Of a DNA stretch of 64,000 nt, positions 53,527-61,805 are shown in pieces. This DNA comes from Stieleria mannarensis (lineage in GTDB: Bacteria; Planctomycetota; Planctomycetia; Pirellulales; Pirellulaceae). The notes beneath the pieces are model-generated. The model ran no database searches. It saw only the letters and a program-made list of their open reading frames with translations, and was not told the origin of the DNA. The position numbers and the translations under genes are program-made. Each line of letters begins with the position of its first letter. The stretch's first letter is position 1. Location: the NCBI RefSeq assembly GCF_014154935.1, contig NZ_JACEHH010000025.1, forward strand, positions 62,001 to 126,000, written 5' to 3'.

Positions 53527-54540
53527 ATGAAGATGATGTTGACGCGGCCCGAACGCCTCGCGCTACTGCTGCACCTGATGGGCGAGGAGGCCACCGAGAT
53601 GGCTCGGCAGGATCTCTCCGGCGAAGCGTTGGAGGAACTCGACCAGGCCCTCAAAGACTTTCAGTCCTATCCGCCCAGCCAGGAAGAAATCGACATGGTC
53701 CTCGGGGACTTTGAAGATTACTTCCACATGGCCCTGCAAACGCTCCCCAAAAATGCCCCGGACGAAGACGAGGAGCCCGAACCGGAGGAAGGCCCCAAAA
53801 TCCTGCAAATCGCCGAGGAGAGTTTTGATGTCGAAATCGAACCGACCAAACGGTTCACCCCGCCAAAACTGACCGGCGACACGGTGCGCGATCTGAACCA
53901 GATGCACCCCTATCAAGTCGCCCAGGCGCTCAAGAACGAAAACCCCGTCGCGGCGGCCATCGTGCTGCGTAAGCTGGCCAACGAACATGCCGCGAAAACA
54001 TTGGAGTTTCTGCCCGAGGCGGTCCGCCCCAATGTCTTTCTGGAGCTGGCACAACCGTCGTCGGTTTCCTCGCTGATCCAAGAACGCATCCTCGCCAAGG
54101 CCCTGCAACTGTCGCTTCAAGTCGAGGAGCGGGAAACGGAACAGGAAACCACGTCGCAAATGGCGAACCTGATGCGGTCGCTGCCCAGGGCGCTGCGCAA
54201 ACCGATGCTCGATGAACTGGAAAAACGCGACAGTGAGTTGGCGGAAACTGTTCGTAACCAACTGTACCGATTCGAGGACATCGAAAAACTCGCTGACCGC
54301 GACCTGCAAAAACTGCTCGGCCAATGCCAGACCGACGCCCTGGTGTGTGCCCTGCAACAGGTCGACGAGTCGTTGCTGACGTTCGTCTTGTCCAACATGT
54401 CCAAACGCGCCAAAGAGTCGCTGCAAGAGGAGATGGAATTCAAGACCAACGCGAGCGAAGAGGAGATCACCGAAGCGCGGGGGGCGATCGCCAAGATCTT
54501 GGCGGGGCTGTGCGAAGCCGGCGAGGTGAAAATCGATTGA
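53527..54540 (+). CDS. fliG: Flagellar motor switch protein FliG (divergent)
   Basis: 337 aa from ATG 53527, spaced 8 bases from AGGGGG; a GTG at 53518 would sit directly on that site. The N-domain (1-70, LTRPERLALLLHLMGEEATE) binds FliF. An acidic Pro/Glu linker (PDEDEEPEPEEGP) follows. The middle and C-domains carry LKNENPVAAAIVLRKLANEH (the usual EHPQ is E138-N-P-V), LYRFEDIEKL in place of MF-x-FED, and the torque helix SNMSKRAKESLQEEMEFK near 289-306. It couples the MotA loop to rotation. Confidence 0.92.
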   Translation: MKMMLTRPERLALLLHLMGEEATEMARQDLSGEALEELDQALKDFQSYPPSQEEIDMVLGDFEDYFHMALQTLPKNAPDEDEEPEPEEGPKILQIAEESFDVEIEPTKRFTPPKLTGDTVRDLNQMHPYQVAQALKNENPVAAAIVLRKLANEHAAKTLEFLPEAVRPNVFLELAQPSSVSSLIQERILAKALQLSLQVEERETEQETTSQMANLMRSLPRALRKPMLDELEKRDSELAETVRNQLYRFEDIEKLADRDLQKLLGQCQTDALVCALQQVDESLLTFVLSNMSKRAKESLQEEMEFKTNASEEEITEARGAIAKILAGLCEAGEVKID

Positions 54541-54541
54541 G

Positions 54542-55171
54542 ATGCCCGTGATTCAAATCCCCTTCGACCGATCCTTGGCCAACGTCACCCTGGCCCGCGG
54601 CCCGCTGCCAGCGACCACACCCGGCTTGCCGGCCGGTGCGTCGCCCGACTTGACCGCCGGCGCCGCTGCGGAGCCGCTGACGAAGGCCGGTTCCGATGCG
54701 GGTGCCACGGCCAAAGCAGAATCGGCCGCCCGCGACGCCGCCCGAGAAGCCGCGGCGTTGAAGACCCTGCAATCGATCGAACAACAGTTAAACCTTCTCG
54801 ATGCCAAACTGGAGGAGGAGTTTTCGACGATCGGGGTTCAGCTGACCGCCGCGGCGACGCAAATCGCCAAACAGGCCCTCGGCAGTGACAGCGCGTTGGT
54901 CGAAGAAAGGGTCGCACACTTTGCCAACTTGTTGCTGCGCCAGGTTCATCCCAGTCAATCGGCGGTGATCTACGTCAACCCCGACTGTGTCGTCTCGCTC
55001 CAATCCTGGCTGTCCCAGGTCGACTATGAGGCGATCGAGATCCAGGGCGACGCGACGGTCCAACCGGGGGACTGCCGGATCGAATCCAACGGCAAAGGGT
55101 TTCTGGCGTCGCTGGAATCCTTTTTAGACGCCGCGGGGAAGCAGTTCTCACCGGCCTGGGGAGCGACGTAA
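54542..55171 (+). CDS. fliH: Flagellar export stator FliH
   Basis: 209 aa, beginning one base after the fliG stop. An Ala-rich, low-complexity N-terminus (GAGATAKAESAARDAA-like, about 20-70) leads to a helical dimer region (LKTLQSIEQQLNLLDAKLEE) and the conserved C-domain (GVQLTAAATQIAKQALGSDS, HFANLLLRQVHPSQSAVIYV, QGDATVQPGDCRIESNGK). This matches FliH/YscL peripheral stalk proteins that regulate FliI. The start follows GAGGTG inside the fliG end. Confidence 0.88.
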   Translation: MPVIQIPFDRSLANVTLARGPLPATTPGLPAGASPDLTAGAAAEPLTKAGSDAGATAKAESAARDAAREAAALKTLQSIEQQLNLLDAKLEEEFSTIGVQLTAAATQIAKQALGSDSALVEERVAHFANLLLRQVHPSQSAVIYVNPDCVVSLQSWLSQVDYEAIEIQGDATVQPGDCRIESNGKGFLASLESFLDAAGKQFSPAWGAT

Positions 55172-55172
55172 C

Positions 55173-56480
55173 ATGATGACGCCGACGCCGACGCTGCGAA
55201 GCGACCAGTGGCTCCAGACGACCGGACGTTTGCAAAGTGTCGAGGGCCGGATGTGCGCGACCATCGACGCGGGGCTGGGCGAATTGGTGCAGATCACGTC
55301 CTCACGGGGACAATCCGTGCTGGCCGAAGTGATCGGATTCAACGACGACAAAGCCCAGTTGATGCCGTACCACAGCGGCGTCGATTTCCAACGTGGCAAC
55401 GTGGTGGTTTCGACCGGCAAACGGATGCGGGTCCCAGTCGGTCGTCAGTTGCTCGGACGGGTCATCGATTCGTTGGGCCGCCCGATCGATTCGCTCGGGC
55501 CGATCCACTGCGATGCGACCGCGGAGCTGCACTTTGAATCGCCCGATCCGCTGACGCGGCCGTTGATCCGCCAGCCCTTCGTGACCGGCGTCCGTTCGAT
55601 CGACGGATTGTTGACGATGGGCCAGGGACAACGGGTCGGATTGTTCGCCGGCAGCGGAGTCGGCAAGAGTACGTTGTTGGGGGAAATCGCCAAGCACGCG
55701 TTGTGCGACATCAACGTGGTCGCGATGATCGGCGAACGCGGGCGTGAAGTGCGACCGTTTATCGAAGACACCTTGGGGAAGGAGGGCCTGGCCCGCTCGG
55801 TCGTCATCGTGTCAACCTCCGACCAACCACCGTTGGCACGGATCCGGGCCAGCGAGTCGGCGGTCGCGATCGCCAGTTGGTTTCGCTCCCAAGGCATGAA
55901 CGTGCTTTTCATGCTGGACAGTCTCACGCGGCTGGCCCACGCACAACGCGAACTCGGGCTGTTGCTCGGGGAACCGCCCACCTCACGCGGCTACACGCCC
56001 AGCGTGTTCCAAAAGATGGCTCAATTGCTGGAGCAACTCGGAACCAGTGACAAGGGCGTCATCACCGGGCTGTTGACCATCTTGGTTGACGGTGACGACA
56101 TGAACGAACCGGTCGCCGACTCGGCACGAGCCATCTTGGACGGACACATCGTGCTGGATCGAAAACTGGCCCACGAAGGTCACTTCCCGGCCGTCAACGT
56201 ACTGAAAAGTGCCAGCCGATTGTTCAAAGAAGTCACCGACAAACCGCACCAGCAACAAGCGGCCAGCGTGCGACGCGTCTTGGCCAAGTATCTGGAAGTC
56301 GAAGATCTGATCCAGATCGGTGCGTATCAAAAAGGCGCCATGCCGGATTCGGATCGCGCGATCGAGACCTATCCGGAGGTCAATCGGTTTCTGCGCCAGG
56401 CCATGGACTCGCCTAGCCCGCTCCACGCGACCCGGGCCGGGCTGCAACGCCTGCACCAATTGATCGGGCAGCCGTCATGA
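55173..56480 (+). CDS. fliI: Flagellum-specific export ATPase FliI
   Basis: 435 aa. It is an F1-beta-like ATPase. The N-terminal barrel ends near residue 90. Walker A is at about 157-165 (GLFAGSGVGKSTLLGEIAKH), and the family motif MIGERGREVRPFIED and Walker B (MNVLFMLDSLTRLAHAQREL) follow. GYTPSVFQKMAQLLEQLG is the usual C-terminal signature. It energises type III export with FliH and FliJ on the cytoplasmic face. Two ATG codons in a row open the gene after GGGGAG. It overlaps fliJ by ATGA. Confidence 0.97.
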   Translation: MMTPTPTLRSDQWLQTTGRLQSVEGRMCATIDAGLGELVQITSSRGQSVLAEVIGFNDDKAQLMPYHSGVDFQRGNVVVSTGKRMRVPVGRQLLGRVIDSLGRPIDSLGPIHCDATAELHFESPDPLTRPLIRQPFVTGVRSIDGLLTMGQGQRVGLFAGSGVGKSTLLGEIAKHALCDINVVAMIGERGREVRPFIEDTLGKEGLARSVVIVSTSDQPPLARIRASESAVAIASWFRSQGMNVLFMLDSLTRLAHAQRELGLLLGEPPTSRGYTPSVFQKMAQLLEQLGTSDKGVITGLLTILVDGDDMNEPVADSARAILDGHIVLDRKLAHEGHFPAVNVLKSASRLFKEVTDKPHQQQAASVRRVLAKYLEVEDLIQIGAYQKGAMPDSDRAIETYPEVNRFLRQAMDSPSPLHATRAGLQRLHQLIGQPS

Positions 56481-56911
56481 GCGAACTGAAAAAAAAGATC
56501 GATCGCATCCGCCGCATCCACTCGATCGAAAGCAGTCAGTTGAACGTGTTGATCGGGGAACTCGCCCGCATCGATGCATTGTTAATGTCGCACCGCCAAC
56601 GTCTCGAAGAGTTCGAATCGGTCAAACGCCGAGGTCTGGAGATCACCCAAAATTGCTCGATCGAGTTTCTGACACAAACCCATCTTTGGATCGACAGCAT
56701 CGATCGGTCGATCAAGATCGTTCGTGACGTGATCGCCAAATGTGAAGCCGAACGTCACGAGGCCCGTTCGCGAGTCATGGACCAACGCACGCGGGTGCGT
56801 GGTCTGGAGATCCTGATGGACCAGCGGAGGCTGGAATTTGATGCAGACGCCATGACGCAACAAATGTTATTGGCAGATGAAAACGCGCTCAAAAAGTACG
56901 CGAGGAATTAA
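56477..56911 (+). CDS. fliJ: Flagellar export chaperone FliJ-like
   Basis: 144 aa with an antiparallel coiled-coil design throughout (SELKKKIDRIRRIHSIESSQ, HRQRLEEFESVKRRGLEITQ, IVRDVIAKCEAERHEARSRV, LEILMDQRRLEFDADAMTQQ). Sequence similarity is low, as is usual for FliJ. The assignment rests on length, coiled-coil form and position directly after fliI with a 4-base overlap. It forms the central stalk of the export ATPase. Confidence 0.82.
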   Translation: MSELKKKIDRIRRIHSIESSQLNVLIGELARIDALLMSHRQRLEEFESVKRRGLEITQNCSIEFLTQTHLWIDSIDRSIKIVRDVIAKCEAERHEARSRVMDQRTRVRGLEILMDQRRLEFDADAMTQQMLLADENALKKYARN

Positions 56912-56914
56912 AAC

Positions 56915-57655
56915 ATGAAAGCGATTATTTCGGCGATGATCACTTGCGCCGTGATTTTCGGCTTGTCTGCCGGGGCCACTCAGTTTCTGCTCAATAAGCC
57001 TCCGGCCGATCTGGAGTCCGCCCAGGCCGAAGGATTGGACGCCCCGGCGACGGGACTGCTGGCCGAGGACATGGTCGACGGCGGTGGCGATGCCGTCCCG
57101 GTTTCGTTCCGACCCGACAACAACGTCTCGGTCGAGGCGGTGCTGCAGATGAGCGACTCGATCAAACGGATGGAACAGGAATTGGCCGAGCGCGAAGAAC
57201 GCGTCAAACGCGACGAGATGCGGGTCAAACTGATCTACGATGACCTGACGACCGAACAGGACGAACTGCGCGCCTTCAGCGAAGGGATCGACACCAAGCT
57301 GGACCTGTTGAGCCGGATGACGGAAGAATTGAAAACGACTCTGGCAAACGTCGAACAGCAAAAGGCGGAACTGGAAAAGCTGACCAAGAAGGCTGAGACC
57401 AAGAAGGGCACGACCGTTTCCAGCGTGGACAGCCAGGCCGATGAAGTCAAAGGCTGGTTCGAAGGGCTGCAACCGGAACAGGCCGCCGATTACCTGCGCG
57501 AATTTTCCAACAACGGAAAGATGGGCTTGGCCGCGTCGTTGCTGCAAAAAATGCCGGATCGACAAAAGTCAAAAATCTTGGGAGCGATGAATGATCCGAT
57601 TCTGGTCGACCAGTTGATCGAAACGTTGACCAAGGACAAAAGAAATTCGCCGTAG
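56915..57655 (+). CDS. MotE-like membrane-anchored coiled-coil protein
   Basis: 246 aa. One N-terminal membrane anchor (MKAIISAMITCAVIFGLSAG) is followed by a linker, a long coiled coil (about 85-170: VLQMSDSIKRMEQELAEREE, LKTTLANVEQQKAELEKLTK) and a small helical C-domain (VKGWFEGLQPEQAADYLREF, AASLLQKMPDRQKSKILGAM) like the MgtE N-terminal/MotE module. MotE proteins chaperone MotC or MotB and stabilise stators in some bacteria. It starts 3 bases after fliJ. Its TAG stop is the TAG of a GTAGCGG repeat. Confidence 0.72.
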   Translation: MKAIISAMITCAVIFGLSAGATQFLLNKPPADLESAQAEGLDAPATGLLAEDMVDGGGDAVPVSFRPDNNVSVEAVLQMSDSIKRMEQELAEREERVKRDEMRVKLIYDDLTTEQDELRAFSEGIDTKLDLLSRMTEELKTTLANVEQQKAELEKLTKKAETKKGTTVSSVDSQADEVKGWFEGLQPEQAADYLREFSNNGKMGLAASLLQKMPDRQKSKILGAMNDPILVDQLIETLTKDKRNSP

Positions 57656-57731
57656 CGGAAGCCGCCAGGACTTTCGGTCCCCTGGTACGGCGTCGCCCGC
57701 CCCGTGCGAAACTCTCGGCGAGTTCCGCTAC
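57652..57731. repeat. GTAGCGG palindrome after the MotE-like gene
   Basis: The left arm GTAGCGGAAGCCGCCAGGAC and the right arm CTCTCGGCGAGTTCCGCTAC (ending 57731) pair imperfectly. The TAG of the first arm (57653-57655) is the stop codon of the MotE-like gene. It lies inside an otherwise tight same-strand gene run, before fliQ. Confidence 0.8.
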
Positions 57732-57806
57732 CCCGAAAAGCAGACAAGCTGCGACCAACCCACCTGAAAACGCCGGTTTGACACCGCGCATTCATCGGAG
57801 CCAAGG

Positions 57807-58076
57807 ATGGAAATCGAAGACGTCGTCCTGATCGGGCGCGAGTTTTTCATGATGGCGTTGCTGCTGACGACCCCGGTCGTCGCGGTCAGCCTGGTCGTGG
57901 GATTGCTGATCAGCATCGGTCAAACCGTCACCAGCATTCAGGAGCAGACACTCTCGTTCGCCCCGCGGATCATCTGTGTGGTGTTCGTGTTGATCTTTCT
58001 GTCCAATTGGTACCTGACGACGCTCCAGAATTACACGCTGGGACTGTTGACACACATGGTCGAATTGGTGAAATGA
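57807..58076 (+). CDS. fliQ: Flagellar export gate protein FliQ
   Basis: 89 aa with two membrane helices (FFMMALLLTTPVVAVSLVVG, APRIICVVFVLIFLSNWYLT) and the family loop ISIGQTVTSIQEQTLSFAP. GGAG lies six bases before the ATG. It forms the export gate with FliP and FliR. fliP, usually just upstream, is not in this window. Its TGA overlaps the fliR ATG. Confidence 0.95.
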   Translation: MEIEDVVLIGREFFMMALLLTTPVVAVSLVVGLLISIGQTVTSIQEQTLSFAPRIICVVFVLIFLSNWYLTTLQNYTLGLLTHMVELVK

Positions 58077-58843
58077 TCAGCGACGTCGTCCTGTTTTTGC
58101 TGGTGCTCGCCCGGGTTTCGGTGTTCCTCGCATTCTTCCCGCTGTTCAGCAAAAAGCAACTTCCCAACCAGGTCAAAGCGGGCTTGGCCGTCGCACTGTC
58201 GGTGTTTTGGCTGGCCGACGCCAAGAACGTGCTGCCCCACCTGACACTGCACGAGGTGGGCAGTTTGCTGTTTCTGTTTCTGGTGTTCAAAGAGATTTGC
58301 ATCGGGATCCTGCTGGCCCTGGTGCTGGGGCTGTTCTTTTGGCCGGCACGGATCGCCGGGTCTTACATCGCCCAGGAACTGGGGCTGTCGCTGGCGGCAA
58401 TCAGCGACCCGGGCAGCCAAGATTCCTCGACGCTGGTGTCGCGTGTCTTGGAAGCGTTCTCGATGCTGCTGTTCTTTTCTTTGAACCTGCACCATTTCGT
58501 CATCCTGTCGATCCACCTGTCATTCAACCAGACGATGACGCAAGTCGGGCTGATCGATCTGCCCACCGAGGACTTGGTGGCGGCGTTTAATCGGACCAGT
58601 GACTACGGACTGCTGATCGTCGCCCCGCTGTTGGTGTTGCTGATGTTGGTCACGTTGGTGTTGGCATTCCTGAATCGTGCCGCCCCGGCGATGAATCTGT
58701 TCTCGGTCGGGATGTCGATCCGCGTCGGTTTTGGCGGCCTGTTGCTGTTCCTGTTTTGCCCGATCCTCTTCGGCGCGATCGAGATCTATTTCTATCGCGT
58801 CCAAGAAGACATCGAATACCTGATGCTTTCTCTGACAGGTTAA
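58073..58843 (+). CDS. fliR: Flagellar export gate protein FliR
   Basis: 256 aa from ATG 58073, overlapping the fliQ stop (ATGA); the upstream in-frame extension lies in fliQ. Six to seven helices follow the FliR pattern: VLFLLVLARVSVFLAFFPLF, SLLFLFLVFKEICIGILLAL, VLGLFFWPARIAGSYIAQEL and LPTEDLVAAFNRTSDYGLLI. It is an inner-membrane subunit of the flagellar type III export gate. Three bases separate it from flhB. Confidence 0.95.
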   Translation: MISDVVLFLLVLARVSVFLAFFPLFSKKQLPNQVKAGLAVALSVFWLADAKNVLPHLTLHEVGSLLFLFLVFKEICIGILLALVLGLFFWPARIAGSYIAQELGLSLAAISDPGSQDSSTLVSRVLEAFSMLLFFSLNLHHFVILSIHLSFNQTMTQVGLIDLPTEDLVAAFNRTSDYGLLIVAPLLVLLMLVTLVLAFLNRAAPAMNLFSVGMSIRVGFGGLLLFLFCPILFGAIEIYFYRVQEDIEYLMLSLTG

Positions 58844-58846
58844 TCG

Positions 58847-59914
58847 ATGGCCGAAAACCAAGATCGCGATCAAAGGACCGAGGAAGCCACCCCGCAGCGG
58901 TTGCGGAAGGCGCGCGAGGATGGCCAGATCGGTTTCAGTGCCGAACTGGTCGGAGGCGTGATTCTGGCCACCACCGCACTGTTCTATTGGTTTCTGGGAG
59001 AATGGTTTTTCGGCACCCTCACCGGTTCGATCGAACACCGCGTGACCCACTTTGAAACCGTGATGGTCGATCCGCGAATGCTGGTCAAAGTGTTCATCGA
59101 CGAAACCTTGCGGATCGGGACCGCGGTGATGGCGATCGTCGCCCCGTTGGGCATCTTGGCCGCCGCGACAGGATTGCTTCAAACGAGTTTCAATCTCAGT
59201 TTCAAACCCTTGGAGTTGAAGCTGGACAAGCTGAGTGTGATCAAGGGATTCCAAAAGATTTTTTCGATGCAAAGTGCCGTCCGCGGGGCGCTGTCGCTGG
59301 CCAAGGCCGCGGTGATTGTTGCGATCGCGATCTTTGTCGGCCAATCAAAAATCGACCAGATCAACACCTCCGGATTCGGATCGATCCAGGAACTGATGTT
59401 CTTTCTGGGCGGATTGCTGGTCCATTGTTCGTTGGCCATCGCGGCGACGATCACGTTCTTGGGCATGATCGACCTGGGGTTCCAAAAATGGAAACACCTG
59501 GAAGACATGAAGATGAGCCGCCAGGACATCAAAGACGAGCACAAGTCGACCGAAGGCGATCCGATGGTCCGGGCACGGATCAAGCAACTGCAGGCGGAAA
59601 TGGGGCGGAAACGCATGCTCGCCGATGTCCCCAAGGCGTCGGTCGTGATCACCAACCCGACCCACTTTGCCGTCGCGGTGCAGTACGACCGCGATAACAT
59701 GGACGCCCCGATCGTGATCGCCAAAGGCGCCGACTTCGTCGCCAAAAAGATCATCGCCATCGCCAAAGAAAACGGCGTCCCGGTGGTCGAACGAAAACCG
59801 GTCGCGCGGTTCTTGTTCAAGAACGTCGAAATCGGCAACCCGATTCCGTTCGAACTCTATCAAGCCATCGCGGAGATATTGAACTTCGTCAACCGCATGC
59901 GTTCGGCTGCGTAG
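58847..59914 (+). CDS. flhB: Flagellar export switch protein FlhB
   Basis: 355 aa. The N-terminus has RTEEATPQRLRKAREDGQIG, typical of FlhB/YscU. Four membrane helices span about 30-215. The cytoplasmic domain contains the self-cleavage motif N270-P-T-H (VVITNPTHFAVAVQYDRDNM), then APIVIAKGADFVAKKIIAIA and NGVPVVERKPVARFLFKNVE. It switches substrate class during hook completion. Its TAG stop (59912-59914) lies in a GTAGCGG repeat. Confidence 0.96.
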   Translation: MAENQDRDQRTEEATPQRLRKAREDGQIGFSAELVGGVILATTALFYWFLGEWFFGTLTGSIEHRVTHFETVMVDPRMLVKVFIDETLRIGTAVMAIVAPLGILAAATGLLQTSFNLSFKPLELKLDKLSVIKGFQKIFSMQSAVRGALSLAKAAVIVAIAIFVGQSKIDQINTSGFGSIQELMFFLGGLLVHCSLAIAATITFLGMIDLGFQKWKHLEDMKMSRQDIKDEHKSTEGDPMVRARIKQLQAEMGRKRMLADVPKASVVITNPTHFAVAVQYDRDNMDAPIVIAKGADFVAKKIIAIAKENGVPVVERKPVARFLFKNVEIGNPIPFELYQAIAEILNFVNRMRSAA

Positions 59915-60199
59915 CGGAACTCGCCAAGAGTTTCGCGCCCGCCGACCAGACGGCCGGTGCCGCCGAAAGCCTTGGCGGCTTCCGCTACGTGTTAATGTGC
60001 CCCGCCGAAAGCCTTGGCGGCTTCCGCTACGTGTTAATGTGCCCCGCCGAAAGCGTTGGCGGCTTCCGCTACGTGTTAATGTGCCCCGCCGAAAGCCTTG
60101 GCGGCTTCCGCTACGTGTTAATGTGCCCCGCCGAAAGCCTTGGCGGCTTCCGCTACGTGTTAATGTGCCCCGCCGAAAGCCTTGGCTGGCTTCCGCTAC
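59911..60199. repeat. GTAGCGG palindrome plus five 42-bp tandem units
   Basis: A palindrome (59911-59988) starts with GTAGCGGAACTCGCCAAGAG and ends with CCGCTAC. It is followed by five tandem units GTGTTAATGTGCCCCGCCGA plus the repeat's right arm (59989, 60031, 60073, 60115, 60157). The units are 42 bp, the last is 43 bp (one inserted T), and unit 2 has one substitution. The left end holds the flhB stop codon and the right end the nhaA stop codon. Confidence 0.95.
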
Positions 60200-61446
60200 G
60201 GTTCGACGCTTGCGTTCTCTCCGCCACCCAGGAACGCCGGGCGAATGCCCGTCAACCAGGCGGCCGCCAACGCACTGACCGGGGCCAGGAAACTCAACAG
60301 TGCGCCCATCTTGACCGAATCCTGGATCGGACCCGGATTGGGGAACGCGGCGGTGGATACGAATAACGCCACGGTGAATCCCAAACTGGCGATACAGCCG
60401 ATCACCGCGACGTGCTTCAGGTTCATGCCGCCGGGCAACTCCAGCTTCAACACTTTGACAGCGAAGTAGCTGAAGGCCAGGATGCCGAGCGGTTTGCCGA
60501 CGAACAATCCGGTCGTGACCAGCCAGGTTCCGGCGCCGACGCTGGAGAGCACAACGCCCGCGTTGACCAACGCAAACAGCCCCAGAATCAGTTCGACCGG
60601 CTCTTTCCACCAGTGTTCGAACTGGTTCAATGTATCGGTTTCCTGGCCCGTTTCGGCGAACAGTCCGGCGTCGGTTTTCGCGTGGGGCAACGTGGCGATC
60701 ACCGGGACCAATCCGAGTGCCGCATGGATTCCCGCCATGTAAAACGACACCCAACTCATGATGCCCGGAATGGCCAAGTACCACCAAAAGTTTCGCACGC
60801 CAGCACGGTTGAATCCCCAGCCGGTCGCCATGGCCGCCACGGTCAATCCCAACCAGTACAGGTTGACTTCGCTGGACGGATAGAAGACCGCCAGAATGGC
60901 CAACCCCAACGCGTCGTCGGCAATCGCCAACAGCAACAGGAATGAAATGGCCGGATGTCCGCTGCCGAAAATCAATCGCGCGATCAGATAGCTGAACGCG
61001 ATGTCGGTGGCACAGGGAATCGCCCAACCGTTACCCAGTTCGGAATATTGACCCACCAGAATCGCACCGACCAGATAAACCACCGAGGGACCGACCACGC
61101 CACCGGCGGTCGCCAACAACGGCGTCGCCGCGGTGCGAAGATTCGAAAGTGCCCCGCCCGGCAAGATCGATTCCCAAACCTCTTTGGCCGCAATCGCAAA
61201 GAACATCGCCATCAGGATATCGTTGACCACAAAGTGAAACGTCAACCCGTGGCCGCCGTGATCAGCGTGCCCGGAGTGCGAAAACGGCCACAGATTCACG
61301 TGAACGAAATTGTGGTAGGAGTGACCGTGAAGCAAGCCGTCCGCGTTGGCCCACAGCAAAGCGGCCAACGACCCGAACACCAGGAACATCGAGTTGCTGT
61401 ACAGAAAGGATCGGATCGGATTTTCGTTGGTCGATGCTGTCGCCAT
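60196..61446 (-). CDS. nhaA: Na+/H+ antiporter NhaA
   Basis: 416 aa from ATG 61446 (MATASTNENPIRSFLYSNSM); ATGs at 61464 and 61461 are alternatives. About 12 helices are present. The NhaA signature is clear: VNDILMAMFFAIAAKEVWES, CATDIAFSYLIARLIFG and the ion-binding Asp pair in LLLAIADDALGLAILAVFY. C-terminal GMNLKHVAVIGCIASLGFTV is also typical. It exports Na+ in exchange for H+ at the inner membrane, useful for a marine organism. It is convergent with flhB; its TAG stop is the TAG of the last GTAGCGG arm. Confidence 0.94.
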   Translation of the reverse strand: MATASTNENPIRSFLYSNSMFLVFGSLAALLWANADGLLHGHSYHNFVHVNLWPFSHSGHADHGGHGLTFHFVVNDILMAMFFAIAAKEVWESILPGGALSNLRTAATPLLATAGGVVGPSVVYLVGAILVGQYSELGNGWAIPCATDIAFSYLIARLIFGSGHPAISFLLLLAIADDALGLAILAVFYPSSEVNLYWLGLTVAAMATGWGFNRAGVRNFWWYLAIPGIMSWVSFYMAGIHAALGLVPVIATLPHAKTDAGLFAETGQETDTLNQFEHWWKEPVELILGLFALVNAGVVLSSVGAGTWLVTTGLFVGKPLGILAFSYFAVKVLKLELPGGMNLKHVAVIGCIASLGFTVALFVSTAAFPNPGPIQDSVKMGALLSFLAPVSALAAAWLTGIRPAFLGGGENASVEP

Positions 61447-61805
61447 CAGGCATTGCCCCATCATCTGGTTGGTTTTCGAAACATGCGGTCGAAGGTTTCG
61501 CAAACGTAGTTCGCGGATTGCAAGAAGCGATCAAAGTTCATCGCGACGGCTAAGAAATCATTGCGATCGCGGCCCGATCGAGGCGTCATCGCGAGCGCGG
61601 TGAGGGACAACCGCCATACAGCAGGTGTGATCTCACGTGCGACGTCCCTTCCAGGCGGAGGTCGTGTGGGTTTTCAAAGCGACCCTCCCTGGAAGGGAGG
61701 GTGAAGTCGTAAACTCCTGTTGTTTCGGAGGTTAAAAACCGAACGTCCTCGGCAATCGAGGGATCACCGTCGACGGACTGTGACCTTTGATGACTCGATG
61801 CCCGC
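61447..61805. other. Spacer upstream of nhaA, with hairpin
   Basis: It separates nhaA from the A2M-like gene, both on minus. A palindrome CCCTCCCT-GGAA-GGGAGGG near 61683-61700 could end the upstream transcript. Otherwise nothing was recognised, and the nhaA promoter was not identified. Confidence 0.45.

Noticed and set aside
59989..60199. CRISPR array (regularly spaced repeats)
   Set aside because: The whole 42-bp unit is repeated, with no variable spacers, and no cas genes are near.
59989..60366. Protein with 14-residue repeats (MCPAESLGGFRYVL)
   Set aside because: It is a translation of the DNA repeat; there is no ribosome-binding site, and it overlaps nhaA on the other strand.
59345..61027. 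560-codon minus-strand frame across flhB and nhaA
   Set aside because: It is antisense or out of frame to two well-supported genes and includes the translated repeat array.
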